DNA from: Psettodes erumei
Lineage: Eukaryota > Chordata > Actinopteri > Pleuronectiformes > Psettodidae
Assembly: GCA_016785225.1 (NCBI GenBank)
Contig: JAFBJZ010000635.1
Coordinates: forward strand, 3,315,501 to 3,379,500
Direction of reading: 5' to 3'
DNA length: 64,000 nt
The notes beneath the pieces were generated by a model that saw nothing but the letters and a program-made list of their open reading frames with translations, had not been told where the DNA came from and did not search any database. Both the position numbers and the translations under genes were made by a program. This document shows, piece by piece, positions 13,270 to 26,300 of this stretch; position 1 is the stretch's first letter, and the number at the start of each line of letters is the position of its first letter.

Positions 13270-13985
13270 CTACACTATGATATATTTCTAGGATGTTTTG
13301 GATAACTAACTATGACTTTCTTCCTGTTGTTTTTATGCTTTCACGTCGACATATACTATGATGTTTTGTTCACTTGCTTCAGCATAGTACGCTGACTTTT
13401 TTGCATTTTGCATTCACTATACTGCGATGCTTTTGTTGCATTTTCACACACCATGCTATGACTTTTTTCACTTGTTAAGACATATTATAGTATGACGTTT
13501 CTTTGTGTTACATAATATACTATGATGATTTTTTTGCATTTTGCTACTTATTTCACTATGACATTTTTTCTGGTGTTTATGACATACTATACTATGACAT
13601 TTTTGTTACATTTTTATGGTATACCATACTATTGCATGTTTTTTTGCATTTGTACAACAAACTATACTGTGATATTTTCTTCATTGTTTACGACACACCA
13701 CACTATGACATTTTCTGTTTTTATCACATGCTATACTAAGGGATTTTCTTACATTTTTACATCATACTGTAACGTGACTTCTGCATTTTTACGACATACT
13801 ATGCAATGACGGTTTTATGCCTTTTCACAACATACTATACAATGACATTTCTTTGTGTTTTTACAACATAATATACTATGACTTTTTGTGGCATTTTTAC
13901 CACATACCATACTATGATGGGTTTTCTGCATTGATATGACATACTATACAGGGATGTTTATGTACGTTTTTACAACATTCAGCAT
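13270..13985. repeat. Degenerate ~36-bp minisatellite
   Basis: Around twenty imperfect units resembling CATACTATACTATGACATTT plus a T-rich spacer with GCATTTTTAC follow one another, spaced 31-42 bases apart (for example starts near 13511, 13553, 13585, 13621, 13660, 13696, 13730, 13763, 13794, 13831, 13869, 13905, 13941). Units have drifted, so the array is old. It lies between the ends of ezr and sytl3. Confidence 0.8.
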
Positions 13986-14456
13986 AGTGTGTTTCATTCC
14001 TTTGAAATACAGTTTTCAGTTCATATACAGTAAAGCATAATTCATATTATATGTTTTATTTTTACTTTAAAGCTCATTATATGTTTTGGTTCCTTGGTTA
14101 TCACATGTGGCACATTAAATCACATCATAAACACACCAGAAAATACTATATATAAGCTACCATCATGATATTGGAGTGTAGAAGCCTCTTAAAATCTGTG
14201 TATTTCTGTTTGTGTGGCTGATTGCCTGCAGGTGCGTGGCACAGCGCTGGTTACCTGGCACACCTGCATCTCATTACTCATCAAGCACAGTACAAATAGC
14301 ACGGCTTCTCTCCCACTCATCCTTAGGTTGTTGTGCTTGCCACATGGTTACACAAGGTCCATCAAACCCCTGTTCTTGAGAAGATTTCTAGGTTATGATT
14401 GTTTGTTGTTACTCTCTCCCTGCTTTGCTCTTACCTGTGTTTTCCTCTGCCACAGT

Positions 14457-14615
14457 CCTGGGGGGTATTCCAGAGAGCAGCTTTTAGTTTTTTACCTCAG
14501 AAATGGGGAAAACTTTGGGTTTTCTGTCCTGGAAACAGTGATTACTTGAATTCTGGGTCATTTCCTGAAAACTATGTTTCCTATCTCAGGGTTCATCAAC
14601 TCAGAGCTCCCGTTT
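14457..14615. mobile_element. MITE-like DNA transposon derivative
   Basis: The stretch beginning GGGGGGTATTCCAGAGAGCAG and continuing with GGGGAAAACTTTGGGTTTTC, then ending near CAACTCAGAGCTCCCG, resembles a non-autonomous repeat common in fish genomes that starts with GGGTATTCCAGAAAGCAGG and is usually assigned to Harbinger-type elements. The family assignment is from memory. It carries no transposase. Confidence 0.45.
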
Positions 14616-14651
14616 AGACTCTTTTTTTTTTTGAGAAAGTAAGGGTCAAAG

Positions 14652-14657
14652 TTTATT
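14652..14657 (-). other. Candidate sytl3 poly(A) signal
   Basis: AATAAA on the minus strand ~210 bases past the sytl3 stop codon. It would give a short 3'UTR and fits the early-stop gene model. Confidence 0.4.
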
Positions 14658-14866
14658 TAAAAAACAAATAAATAACAAAATAGCAAGTTAAATAAAGACA
14701 ATAAACAAGGCTGCTATCATTTCTCGCTAAAAGCTGACATTTAGTGTTTTTATGCTTATTGACAACTGGATAATTATCCAGTTGTGTCATTTGATGCAGA
14801 CTTAAAGTTGATCCAATAGCAGTTTTACTGCTTAAATAACTACTTAAATAATTAAATTACATTAAA

Positions 14867-17800
14867 TTATCTCATCTGGTGAAGGGTCAGATGCGTCTCT
14901 TTCTCTTGGAGACATTTAAGGGAGTTGAGCTGCAGGAGCTCACCCTGGTTGTTGGAGCTGAACTTGACCAGCACCTCTCCGCCTTCCCGCTCCATCGTAC
15001 CCCTGTCTGGACCTTCAGCCTGAGTGACAGAAATTGGGGAAAGAGGAAAACATTTATAAAGATCACAAAATAACAGAACTAATCCCTCTGATAACTTTAA
15101 TAGTAATGATTTAAATGTCTAGTATTAAGTATAGACAAAATATATAATGAATGAATCATGTGAAATTATCTCAACATTCTACAACAAGGGAAATATTAGG
15201 GACAGTCTTAACCTTGGTCTGCTTTAGTTTACCTTTGGACACAGCGGGTACCAGTTGAAGCACTGGGAGGCTTTGTCCTCGAACCTCCAGCCATCCAGCG
15301 GAATAAGGACCTCACCCAGAAACACCTTCCTTTTCAGGGTTCCTGAATGCCACACGGAGGCCTGCAGTCTCTTTCCAAACAGCATGTGGCGCTCTATTTG
15401 ATACTGTCAGAAAACAGACAGAGAAATACTGTACATTTATTTTGGTCACCAACAGAATAGCTTGGTAAATGCATTTGCTCTGCTTTTTTTTTTTTACCTT
15501 CAAAACCTCATTATAAACAGGATCAGTCGTGTATTTCTTCACCGTCGTCTTCATCTTGCTGTTCTTATCTGGCAGAACGTAGAGTTTCACATACCTACAA
15601 ATAGAGAGATTACATACAGGATGCTGAGGCTTTGATGGAGAATCACACAGTAAAATGGAGACCTACTGCATACGATGCCTGGTTTTTGTACTTATTATCC
15701 TTACGGGTGACACTTCTTCTTTTTTGTGTCTCCATGAGTGAGATTTTTGCAGGCGCTGACCATGATCTCCAGACAGGAGGCACTGTTGTTGTAGGCCAGA
15801 GCCAGCTCCAGCTCTCCTGCCACGCTGACGCTCTCAAAGAGGCCACAGTCTGTACTGATGCTGTTGTTGCTGTCCTGAAGGGACAAAATACAGGCTGTTG
15901 CTTCATATTTTATGATTCAAAGTGAAGAAAAGACACAGTATAACATCCTTTCTGTTTGATTAAAGTAGCACAGAGGAAAGGGATGTTATATATGAGCAGG
16001 AAGGCTGAACAGTCACAATCTTTAAATTGGTTATTTCACCACAGGATGTTGCTTAGGGACATTCTTTCTCCCTTATCATCAGCTCATACTCACTCTCTTT
16101 CCTCCTAAATTCTCAGAACTGAAAGACGTTTCTTCTTCTGCCCCGGTGGAGTCCCCCTCCTGATCGCTGTCTTTGCTTTTCTTGAACAGGTTTGGCAGAC
16201 TCGGGACTTTAAAGAGCTGCAAAACAAAGGAGGATTATTTTTAATCTAATGCACTTTTACGCTGTCTCCTCCTCCACACACAACAGAGACTGAATCAGGG
16301 GGGATTAAGTACCAACCACATTATCACTCAGCCAGGTGGTGGCATTTGTGGCGCTCCAAAAAAGAAAAAAAACACACAAATGCTTGTTGTTCCTATTACC
16401 ACCAGTAGAGACCACTAGAGTTCCTACGTTACTTAAATGGCCTTTATTCAGAGATCTCCTCACCTCATGTCGATTGTTAAAATTCTCATTAAAGTCAGAT
16501 TCATCCAAGTCTAAACAAGAGTGACGGGTCAGACAACCCATGTGCGGCTCTTGTAAATGGCAGGACATTCTGTTTTATATCTGAGGATGAAATAACTCTT
16601 TCTTCACTTAAGTTTACTGCAGCCGTCCTGTAGTCTTACAGCTTAATGACTTTGTTTGTATGAAGTCTGAAGTGTTGTAGCAGCCTTACTCGGGTAGATT
16701 TGTTGATGTCGGTGTCAGACAGACTCTTCTGGGTGCTGTAGATGAACCTTTTGCTGCTGTTGTCAACTTTCAGCAAGTCTCCTCGCACATCATTTTGAGA
16801 GTTTGAAAGCTCTACATTAAGAAAATAACACACAAAACTATTTAGAGCGTGAAGGTTTGAAAGCTACCAGGACAAATGTTCAAATGACCCAAAAAGGTGC
16901 CATGTAGCCATCTATTATCTTATGCAGCTTGTGCTGATTAGTGGGGTTTTTTGTTGCATCATTTTATGTCAGGCAGGTTTCCTTTGCGGTTCTCATACTT
17001 TGCTTGTATTCAGAGATCTGATTATGTACTGCCAACATCCACGGGAAGTGATGCTTCTAACTTCTACAGTAACAGTTAATCTGTCAGTTGCGCTGTTCTT
17101 GGTGTATTTAATGTTGTGCTGCTGAGTAAAGAACTCCTGTTGAACGCTGACCATTTAACTGAGGTGAAAGCACCTTCCTTGACAACTTACTTTTGATGTG
17201 GCTTGTGAATGAAACCATTAAATCTTCCACAGATTTGGTAAAAGATTTGGAGTTTTTCCAATCCTGCAAAAAAGGAAAAGGCAAAGATTATTGGCACTAC
17301 TTATGCATAGTTTATGCTGGAAAATAATGCTGGAAAAAGTTCAGTACTTTACCTCAGTTCTGCTCAGAACCTGATAATCCAAATTTGGTGGAGGAGTGGG
17401 TGGCACAACTGATATATGACTAAAAAATATAAGAAAAATAGCTGTTACTTTGTGTTTCATTGTTCAAAAACAGCAGCAAAATCAACATGTAAAGATGTCA
17501 GTGGTACCTCAGCACATTGTAGGTCTTTAGTAGCTTCTCCCCAACTGTTTCATATTTGTCTGCAAAGAGCAGAACACAGATAAGATAAATGGCACGTGGC
17601 GCTGCATGAGTTACCACCAAACAGGGTGGAGTTCACGGAAAGTCACAAAGAAGCATTTAAACATCCATATTTTCCACAGACCTCCACACATATGATTAAA
17701 TATTACCACTCTGTCTCTTATGACAATGCTGAATTATTCAGTTACGGAAACAAACATAACTTGACTCACCCGTATGTATTATTCATTTAGCTGGATGATA

Positions 17801-18962
17801 TCAAGGGAGTATTAATAATAAATATTACTAAATAGAATGCATGCAGTCCAAGTACTGTCAACACACCTGTGGTGACTGGGAATTTCTTTGCCTTTTCCTC
17901 CAAGAACCACTCTCCAGACCTGAACTTCACCTCCCTGCGAAGAGGAGAAACACTGTGATGGAGCTGACATACAGTACATGAGCAAACTGTACGCATACTT
18001 ATTTTTAATGTGATCCTATCCTGCTTGAGTTGACAGATGACAGAATTTTTTTCCATGTAAAAGGAACAGATTTTGACCTTTTCTCCCTTTCTTTTGCAGT
18101 GACCTGAGCATCCGCTCAATCAAATAGTTCCTCTCTTTACTGTACCTGTAGGCATGGCACACTGTGCACTTCCAGCCCGCCACTCCCAACCCCACGCGGC
18201 ACCTGCTGCAGGTGCGATGGCTGCAGCCGTGGCAGACCTCGCCGGAGTTCCAGAACTTTCCCAGAGGCCTCTGGCAACGGGCACAGGTCCGCTCGCCGTA
18301 CTGCCGGGTGAAACTCTTGGCCCCTCTCCTCCGAAGCTCCTGCAGCTCATATTTCATCCTCCTGGGATGAGAGAAGAGACATCTTTTTTAACTGCCAGTG
18401 TCAAGAAGAAAACTTCACCTCTGTCAGTACTCAAGTGTAAAATTTCAACTATACTTGTACTACAAGTTACAAAAGTACTGTAGGGCACAGAAGGGGAAAA
18501 AACAAACTACATTCTTGTTTTCTTTTTTGCAGGTCAGCTAAAAAATATTTAAATGCTTTATATTAAAGGAATAATTTTAGAGAAAATTGATGCTCTTAGT
18601 TAGCTTAGCTTAGCATAAAGGCTGGAAGTAGGGGAAACAGCTGGCCTGTCTTTGTCCAAAGGTAGAGGAATCATCTCACCTGTAACTTGAAATCTCACTA
18701 ATTTAAACAGTAGATCTTGTTTCTTAGAAACCAAATTGTCAGAGGTTACATATTGTTGGCTATTATTCCGGTGATGATAACTGAGAGAGGGAATTTCAGC
18801 CTCATTAAAAGCATCATTAAAGCATCATTAAAAGAATTAGCCACAACTTATGAAAGAGACTCACCTGATCCTGTCCTCTTCGATGATGCGCAGCTGTTTG
18901 TCTCTACGAAGAACCTCCAGGACTCGTTCTCTCTCCAGGACTTGAAGCACGTTTAAATCCAT
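14867..18962 (-). CDS. sytl3: Synaptotagmin-like protein 3 (Slp3), short form without C2B
   Basis: Slp3 is a Rab27 effector that tethers secretory vesicles to the plasma membrane. Coding exons from the 5' end: 18962-18865, 18361-18146, 17934-17867, 17559-17508, 17419-17353, 17263-17191, 16811-16690, 16216-16094, 15874-15705, 15594-15498, 15403-15233, 15019-14867. They total 1410 nt, 469 residues. The Slp homology domain has an N-terminal helix, a FYVE-related zinc finger with cysteine pairs 59/62, 76/79, 84/87 and 98/101, and the Rab27-contact motif SGEWF at 111-115. The middle is low-similarity linker. One C2 domain (C2A, ~293-415) contains ACKNLTHGDTKKKKCHPYVK and SVWHSGTLKRKVFLGEVLIP, closely like human SYTL3. 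The last exon ends LTLHQMR then TAA. Human SYTL3 is 610 aa with C2A and C2B; here C2B is missing. A donor-like GG|GTGAGC inside the last exon could allow another isoform. Convergent with ezr, as in human. Confidence 0.9.
18590..18780. repeat. Dispersed fish repeat in sytl3 first intron
   Basis: The stretch with TTAGCTTAGCTTAGCATAAA, GGCTGGAAGTAGGGGAAACA and TTTGTCCAAAGGTAGAGG matches a short interspersed repeat I recognise from many percomorph introns. It is probably SINE- or MITE-derived; no coding capacity. Confidence 0.55.
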
Positions 18963-21900
18963 CCTTCGAATAAAAACCTCTGATCATTTGTCACTGTAAC
19001 TGTCACTGTCTCCTCTCTCTGTCTGTCCTCTCTGCTTCACTGTCTCCTTTTTGTTCCCAGCTGTCTCCTCCTCCTCTTGTCTTTAACCCGCCCCCTTCAC
19101 AGGACGCAGACTCAGACCTCCTCTTCAGTCAGCCTCTGGAGCTGAAAGAGTAAAAGATGGTAAAGATTATTCTACATGCCATCCTCAGCATCTCCAGCCT
19201 ACGTCAGAGTGAGGTGTGTCCCTCCTGCGCAAATCATCTGGCGGTAGTTTTTCCACTTAAATGATGATTAAACCTCACTCTACCCCAGCAGGTGTGGAAA
19301 TACCCTCTTTTAATAGTCTTTACTCAAAAGGCAAGTGAGGAGCTACCAGTATGCAACCTGATGACGCAGACACCTAATCAGCAGGAGTTATCGTGGAACC
19401 ACTGCAGGACAGGATCTGATGACATTTGAACCAAAACAGAGGCAATAACATTTTACACAACATTTTTGGTCTCTTTCCCCACTTATTTTCTCACACCACA
19501 TCTTCCCTCCCCTCAGTATTCAGCCCCTCTCCTGACAAACCACCGCCGCTTCCTCAGCTGCAGGAAGAGCAGTGATGCTTCACTGATGGCAAAACAAACC
19601 AAATGCCAACCCCTGCATTATTGATGGCTGACGTCTGTGTTTGTGCGTCTGTTTTTTTTTTTGCAGGTCAGTCTCCTTAATTCTAAATATATGTATTTAT
19701 TTATCAATTAATTGGTCTTATTCAAACTGTTCTGCAGCCATTGTAAAAACAAACATAAGAGGCTTATAATTCTGTAAATAAATAGTAATAGATGTTTTTC
19801 AAAATGCAAACACAATATAGACTTAAGCAAATTCAACATGATAAGCTATGCTTAGCTCCTTGCTGTAGCTTCATATATACTGTACAAACATGAGAATGTC
19901 TCCTAATCTCATTTTGGAGAGAAAAGGGATCCATGTATTTCCCAGAATCTCAACTTATTCCTTTTAAGTTCTCATTCATTGCATCAATGGATCTCATTTC
20001 TAAATAGATCACTTATTCATTTGTATCATCCACTCTCTTTTTCAGACAAATGAAGTATGGGGAGTAGAGAGGAATTTGCCTGCTGAATAGCTGAATGCCA
20101 GTCTGTGCTGGTTGATAAGAGCCTGTCTTTGTCTCTATCCAGAGCTGCCAGGAGGCCGGAGAAAACAATCGGTGTCAGCTGTAATTAGGCATCAAGGCTT
20201 CACACAGAGGGACACAGCTGTTATCTGTCCTCTGCTGACGTGCACCATGCCTAAAGGGATTCTCTCTAGTTGTAAATATCAATGAGACAAGATGGTACAT
20301 ATGCGACTAGAAGAAGGTTGTGTTGCAGGTTGCATCTCTCCTCACACTTGCCTGTGATTTGAAGACTAACAGCCCTCAGGCTGACAGTTTGAGCAAGCAC
20401 AGTCATTACAAATTTGCCTTAACTATGGAAAGGACCAAAATGACTCAGGTTGTACGTGGTCCATTGGTGACTATGAGTTCACTTCCGAGAAGGGAAGGGG
20501 GAACACGCATCAGCCCACCATAGCAGTGACAGTAAAGGACACCTGAGTGATAACATGGGGAACCATATATAGTGCCTCAGGGGTTTGTGAAAGACCAAAA
20601 CGGTAACAGGGTCTCTGACATATTTCCCACACAGAACAGAGCTTCTGAGAAGACACGTGTGTGAGACTGCATACCTCGAGTCTGCTCTGGCAGTGCGTCT
20701 ACGCGTACGGCCCGAGTCATTACCACAAGCAAATTCCTAATGAAAACCCAGCGACAGTCGTGGCCACGCTCACACACCACAAACTCATACGCAGAGACAC
20801 TGGGCTGTTTATTTTAGAAAGAATGACCTACTCCTTTCAAAAATCAGACGATGTCACGCAAACCCTTTTATGAACTGAAAGTCTCTTAAAACACTTTGCC
20901 GGAATTTATCTGCATGGTGGTGACATTGTGTATTTATAAAACCATGCAGTAGGTTTCCAAGTAGTTTTCAGTAGTATAATTTTCATGAGGTTCCTTACAA
21001 AAATTCTACATTTACATGTCAGTTAAATATAAGATCGGCAAAGTTGGAGATACAAGGAAAAGTGCTTTTGTAAACAAGTGCAAAAGAAAAATTATTTCAA
21101 GTGTGTTACAGATGAACCAAGGTATGAATGTCATCTCATCTTCTTCCACATGCGCAGAGTTATCAAAATATCAGCTTTATGAAAACGCTGTTGTCGACAA
21201 GAATACAGAATGTCAATACATCTCATGAAGCAGGCAAAATGTGAGCAGGGAAGCAAACAAACCGCAAACTGCTTAACTACAAGAGAAGAGGAAATTTCCA
21301 CCAACATAGTGTGTTCACTTAAAAACACCTAACGGACACAAGCACTTCCGCTAGACAGTGACTAAAAAATGAGTTGTGATTACAAAACTTTTACTCAACA
21401 GTTGTTAGTGCAACTCAGGGAACGCACCGGAAATATAATGATACAATTGAGACCATCTTTCAACAGCATCAAAAAGAAAGCAAGCACAGGTTTGACACAT
21501 GAGAACTAGGTCACTGCAAAGTTTCGAGGTGCGGAGCAAAAAGCTGCAAGCTCTTACCTTCAGGCTCGCTGCACTGCCAGTTCGGTCAGCCTGAGGAAGT
21601 GGCAGATTTTGTACATTGAAGGTAACTTCAGCAGGGTTCAGTTTCCTTCCTTGTTGATTTCACATGTACTGTTGCAGTTTTAAGAAGGCAAACAAACAAT
21701 TGCTGGGTTGGTCATGTTTTATTTTACTCTTGTCTGAGAGACTTCCCTAGCATTGTGCATGCCATTGTGTGCAGAAAGTGTGTGTTTGCAGTGATCTTCT
21801 GTGTATAAATGGTTATAAAGAATTCAGGCCAAAAGGTCAGTGTAGAAGGTTTTTTTTTATGAAATTGTGTATTTGTCCACAGCTACCATTTCTGACAATA

Positions 21901-22554
21901 TTGAAAAAAAATCTAACACATAATGGAAAAGGCTAAATCGGTTGAACTTTTCATTTTCCACAAATTATTTGCCAACTTTCACTCCCAACAGAGAAGTGGA
22001 AAATCAAACGAACAGAGTGTGTCGATCTCAAAAATAACACCACAAACACATGGTCATGAACAGATTACTGAACAGGCCGAGTGGGCACAGACAACCTCTC
22101 TTGACTTACAGCTCTCATTTCTAAAATACACACTGAAGTTTAGCTGCAGCAGCAGCACCTGAGAGTTCTGCTTCACCTGCAGAAGGAGACGCAAAACGAC
22201 TACAAAGAGATGCAATGGGATTGCAAAGACAGACAAAAAACTGCAAAAAGATGCAAACCAGATCTCAGCTGCTGCAGATTCAATGCCCTTTGTATGAGGA
22301 CAAAGAGACACAAGTGGCTATGAAGGGATGCAAAAAAAATGTGTAAAACGTCCACGAAGAGATTCAAAAAGACAGCAATGAAAAGCACAACAAACACAAA
22401 AAAAACAAAAACAACAGATAGTGTTTGTAGTCATTTTGTATCTACTGCAGTCTGTTGCTCCTGTATGAGAGAGGTGGGGGGGGGGTCTGTACCCAAGGGC
22501 AAATTTATCAAGTCATTTCTCCATACATACAGTACACATACTGTACATGCGCGT

Positions 22555-22588
<34 letters not shown>

Positions 22589-23330
22589 AACTGAATTACT
22601 AATTACTCTTAACCAAACCAACAATGTACAAAACTAAAGACAACTTTGGTGCTGCATTAAGAAAACACAAAAATAACAACAATGGAAATACAACAACGAC
22701 ATTTGGCAGGTGAAATCTTGAAAATCAATTTCTTTTCGAGGAGCTTAACTGATTTACTAGAGTTCTCATGCTGGGTGCTTTTCCAGCTGCTGTGGCCAGT
22801 TCTCCAGATGTGTGGCAGGACTCCCTCAACAAAACAACCGATGCAAATGTTTCCAGATGATTGTGGTGTTTCCTGAAATGCTCCCTCCAATAAAAGCAAC
22901 TGTGGTATAAATACTTCTTCCATTGATAAATGTTTCTTTTTCCCCTTTCGTTTTTGTCCCCACTTCCCCATCTGGGGAAAGACTTTGGAGCCATTAAGCA
23001 GATGTGATGGCATCTTTGGTTCAAAGCTCTGGAGCCTAATTGATAAAAAAAAGTACCCCTTAACTTTTCTCTGTGCAATCATCTTTAAAAAAAACAGTTT
23101 AAAAAGTAATGCATGGCTTTCACAAACTGGATAATTTTAAAGTTTGTTTTTGGAAACAGACATAATGACAAACAATAATAAGGAAATGGATGGAATGTGA
23201 TGCTGAAAACTGGAAACAGGCAATGCGCCTGTTAAACCCGCTGAGAGCAGGTTAACTATCCACGTGGCCTGCTGTGCAGACCAGTATGGCTTCTTTGGAT
23301 TTAAGACTCTATTTGGTGATGTCTCTGATG
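18963..23330. other. Intergenic region between sytl3 (5' end) and enpp1 (3' end)
   Basis: 4.4 kb without a credible gene. The right part should contain the sytl3 promoter just above 18963 and the enpp1 3'UTR just below 23331. A minus-strand AATAAA at 21718-21723 is the clearest poly(A) candidate for enpp1, which would make a ~1.6 kb 3'UTR. The region also has a CA microsatellite at 22556-22585 and T-rich tracts. Confidence 0.6.
22556..22585. repeat. (CA)n microsatellite
   Basis: About 15 perfect CA units, preceded by GCGCGTG. Confidence 0.95.
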
Positions 23331-26300
23331 TTACGCAGTATGTAGAAACGTCTTGAGATGTAGCGTCTCTTCCACCGATAGCCTGTCGTGGTAGAAGCTG
23401 AGCCCGGTCAGGAGCTCCACGTCTCGGACCCGAGCGGTGTGAAACTGTAGCCAGTCCTCCACCCATGTCAAGTCTGACCCATTCTGAAGAGAAACAAAAA
23501 GAGGCGCAAAGAAAATCTATGAATGGGTGATCTATTCTATTCTATCTAAGAAATGATCAGCAGGTTTCCAGAGAGGAACAGTACGGTCTATATGAAAAGT
23601 GCCCTGAGATCACTTCTGTTATGACTTGTATCAATCAAACTGACTTGACGTGACTCGGGTGATGCAGCAGAGGTGTTACTCACAGCACAGCTCTCTGTGC
23701 GGTCAGGTCTGTGGGGCAGGATGAAGGACTTAGCCCGCAGTGGGCCCTTGCAGTTTATGGGGCTGAAGGCCAAGTTCTTGCAGCTCGTCAGGATCACAAA
23801 GAAATGTGTCGGGACTGGAGCCTCGTTCCTGGAGCCGACAAGAGATCCCGGGGAATTACCAAACCACCGCCTCTCATTTCAAAAGAACACTGAATATCTT
23901 ATTTATAAAACTTCCGCTGATGGAGAATCAGTCGAGACTGCAGGCCCCAAACTACTAAATGTGGTTTCAAATCAAAAGCATTTTCAAGTAAAAGGAAAAA
24001 AAACCCTCAGTTAGGATTTATTACGACATGAACACTCAAACACAGCTTCAATAGTGGGTGTAGTTCATCAGATGTGATTGAAAACTTCTGAACTGCTAAA
24101 TCCTGGTGGTGAATGGGAGCACATAACATCATGTTTTTCCAGCTGAGTCTCGCCCACTTTGAACAACAGAGGAAAATTCAGACAAAACAAAAATGACACA
24201 ATGCAAAGTAGACCTAAAACCTTGAGAAATGAAGGGTTGAAAGCATTTTCTTTTTTATGTTGTATCTACAATATGACATATTAGAATTTTGGTATCTATG
24301 CCTGTCATTTCCAGATGTGTATGTGTATGAAAAAACATAGTGAATGACTGTATGATGTCATCATATGCTCTGAGATGTAAGGAAGTACTCGTGGGAAACG
24401 GAAACCTTAGAAAGTTTCATTATCGACCACACTTTTCTGAAGACATGAGGATGATGATGATTCTCTCTCTTGCCTAAAGCACACGTTTCACATCAAAGCA
24501 TTTTGGAAACCTACATTAAAAAAAGAACAGCTGATGCCAGGCTGAATTTACAATGTCAATCTAAACTGACTGTATATTGCTCATTGATTATCATAAAAGG
24601 CAATTAACTGTAACTTGAGAGCAAATGAAACTTAATCAGCAACTATTTCAATTATTTTTTTAAGCAACAATATCAAATATTTACTGTTCACAATGTCACC
24701 TTGAAACAACATAATCAGAAAAAAAATCACCAACAGATAAAATGAATTGTTGGTTGCAGCTCGTCAACTTGACGACTCACCCTGAGATCGGTTTGAATGC
24801 ATCGACGTTTCCGTCAAAGTCTTCATCAAATATCGGCCCACTCATCACGTTCACGCCGCTCAGCTGCTGTGAATACTTTGGGAGCAGGATGTCGTGGAAA
24901 TGGGTCCACACTTCTGCAGTTGGAAAAAATACACACAACAACCTTTTGGCACACTCAACAATATACCACAAGGGGTGATAATGTGGTGTGCGTGATGTAG
25001 AGAGAAACGATAAACGAGAAACAATACCAGAAAAGATTCTTCAGTGTGTGAAAACTGATTTGCCACCAGGGGGCAGCATCTGTCAACTGACTAATATTTA
25101 GGCTTCCAGCATACACTAAGTACAGCATTTTGAGGAGGTTTCTTCTTCTATTGGTACCTCATACAAGGGAGAAAGTTTCCATTGTGGAGAAACACCAGAA
25201 GTGGAAAAACAGCCTGAGCTGTGTTGGCTGAAACTTCTCAATAAATCAATCACCCAGGATAACCGTCAGGTTTGGACACACACGGCTCATTTTTGCAGCT
25301 GTGCAGGTCAATGCATTATCAAAGCCACGTTGACCCCACGCATTCTTTCCCATGTGACACAGGTGACTCAGTAATGGTGTGTATTACTGCGAGTACAGGT
25401 ATCGACGTGATCCCAATGGAATTTAAAGCCAGATTAAGCAATATAAGTATGAGCAAAAGTGGAAAAATGAAGAGGAGGGAAGGTGATCCAACATTCATGT
25501 ATTCGCTTGATCATTTTAAAAACAAACAAATTTCACTCCTGATCCCATCTGCTGTGTTTTCTGAGGGTGGTAAACCGGCTCAGTCACATTACCAAAACTA
25601 ATCCACCTTTAAAGTGAATCTTATCGTGAAGGAAACTGTGGCATCTGCAGCAGGATGGCAGGAGGATTAGCTCTGGAAAAGATCCTCGAACTAAACCTTT
25701 AATTGCACTTTGCAGAGAGCGCTTCGCTAAATTAAAGTACAGTGGTCCCATATAATCACGGCCGTTGGCTTGTTGGACTCCTGTTATATATATTTAAGAA
25801 CCAATTGGGCTAAAATACAGTCTGTTTTTAGAAAATCAGCTTTGAAAAATATAATACTGACTCACAAGAGCGGGCAAACCACAGTACCTGCTCTCGGAAA
25901 ACTTGAACAGTTTCACAAAGCTCTTGACATGTCATGACATCGTGTCTATTTGTGCTCCAGTGTCTGTCTTCAGTTCACAACGTAATTAAATTGTTGACCT
26001 CAAAAAGCTCTGTGATTCAGTGTCACACTAACCCTTCTGACAACTTTGGAACTGAACTTTAACTCGTGCATCTACATGAGTCCCTTTTCCTCGAAAACCA
26101 GCAGCCAATAGAGAGCGACTTACCCTTAAATGCAGGAAACATGGGTGCCATGTTGCTGGTGATCAGAGAGTCTGTCTCGGATCCACTGGCACTCAGATCT
26201 AAGAAATGAGGTGTAGGGGTAAAAGAGAATGGACATGAATGGAAACACAGATCTACACATATTGTCAAAGTCGAATGCATGTGCTGTGAAAATAAAGAGG

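Noticed and set aside
16450..16568. Possible extra sytl3 exon encoding LDLDESDFNENFNNRHE
   Set aside because: It has acceptor- and donor-like ends, but the piece is 47 nt and would break the frame between exons 16811-16690 and 16216-16094, which join in phase directly.
22657..23082. Two overlapping minus-strand frames (141 and 117 codons) below the enpp1 stop
   Set aside because: They lie in the probable enpp1 3'UTR, overlap in two frames and resemble no known family.
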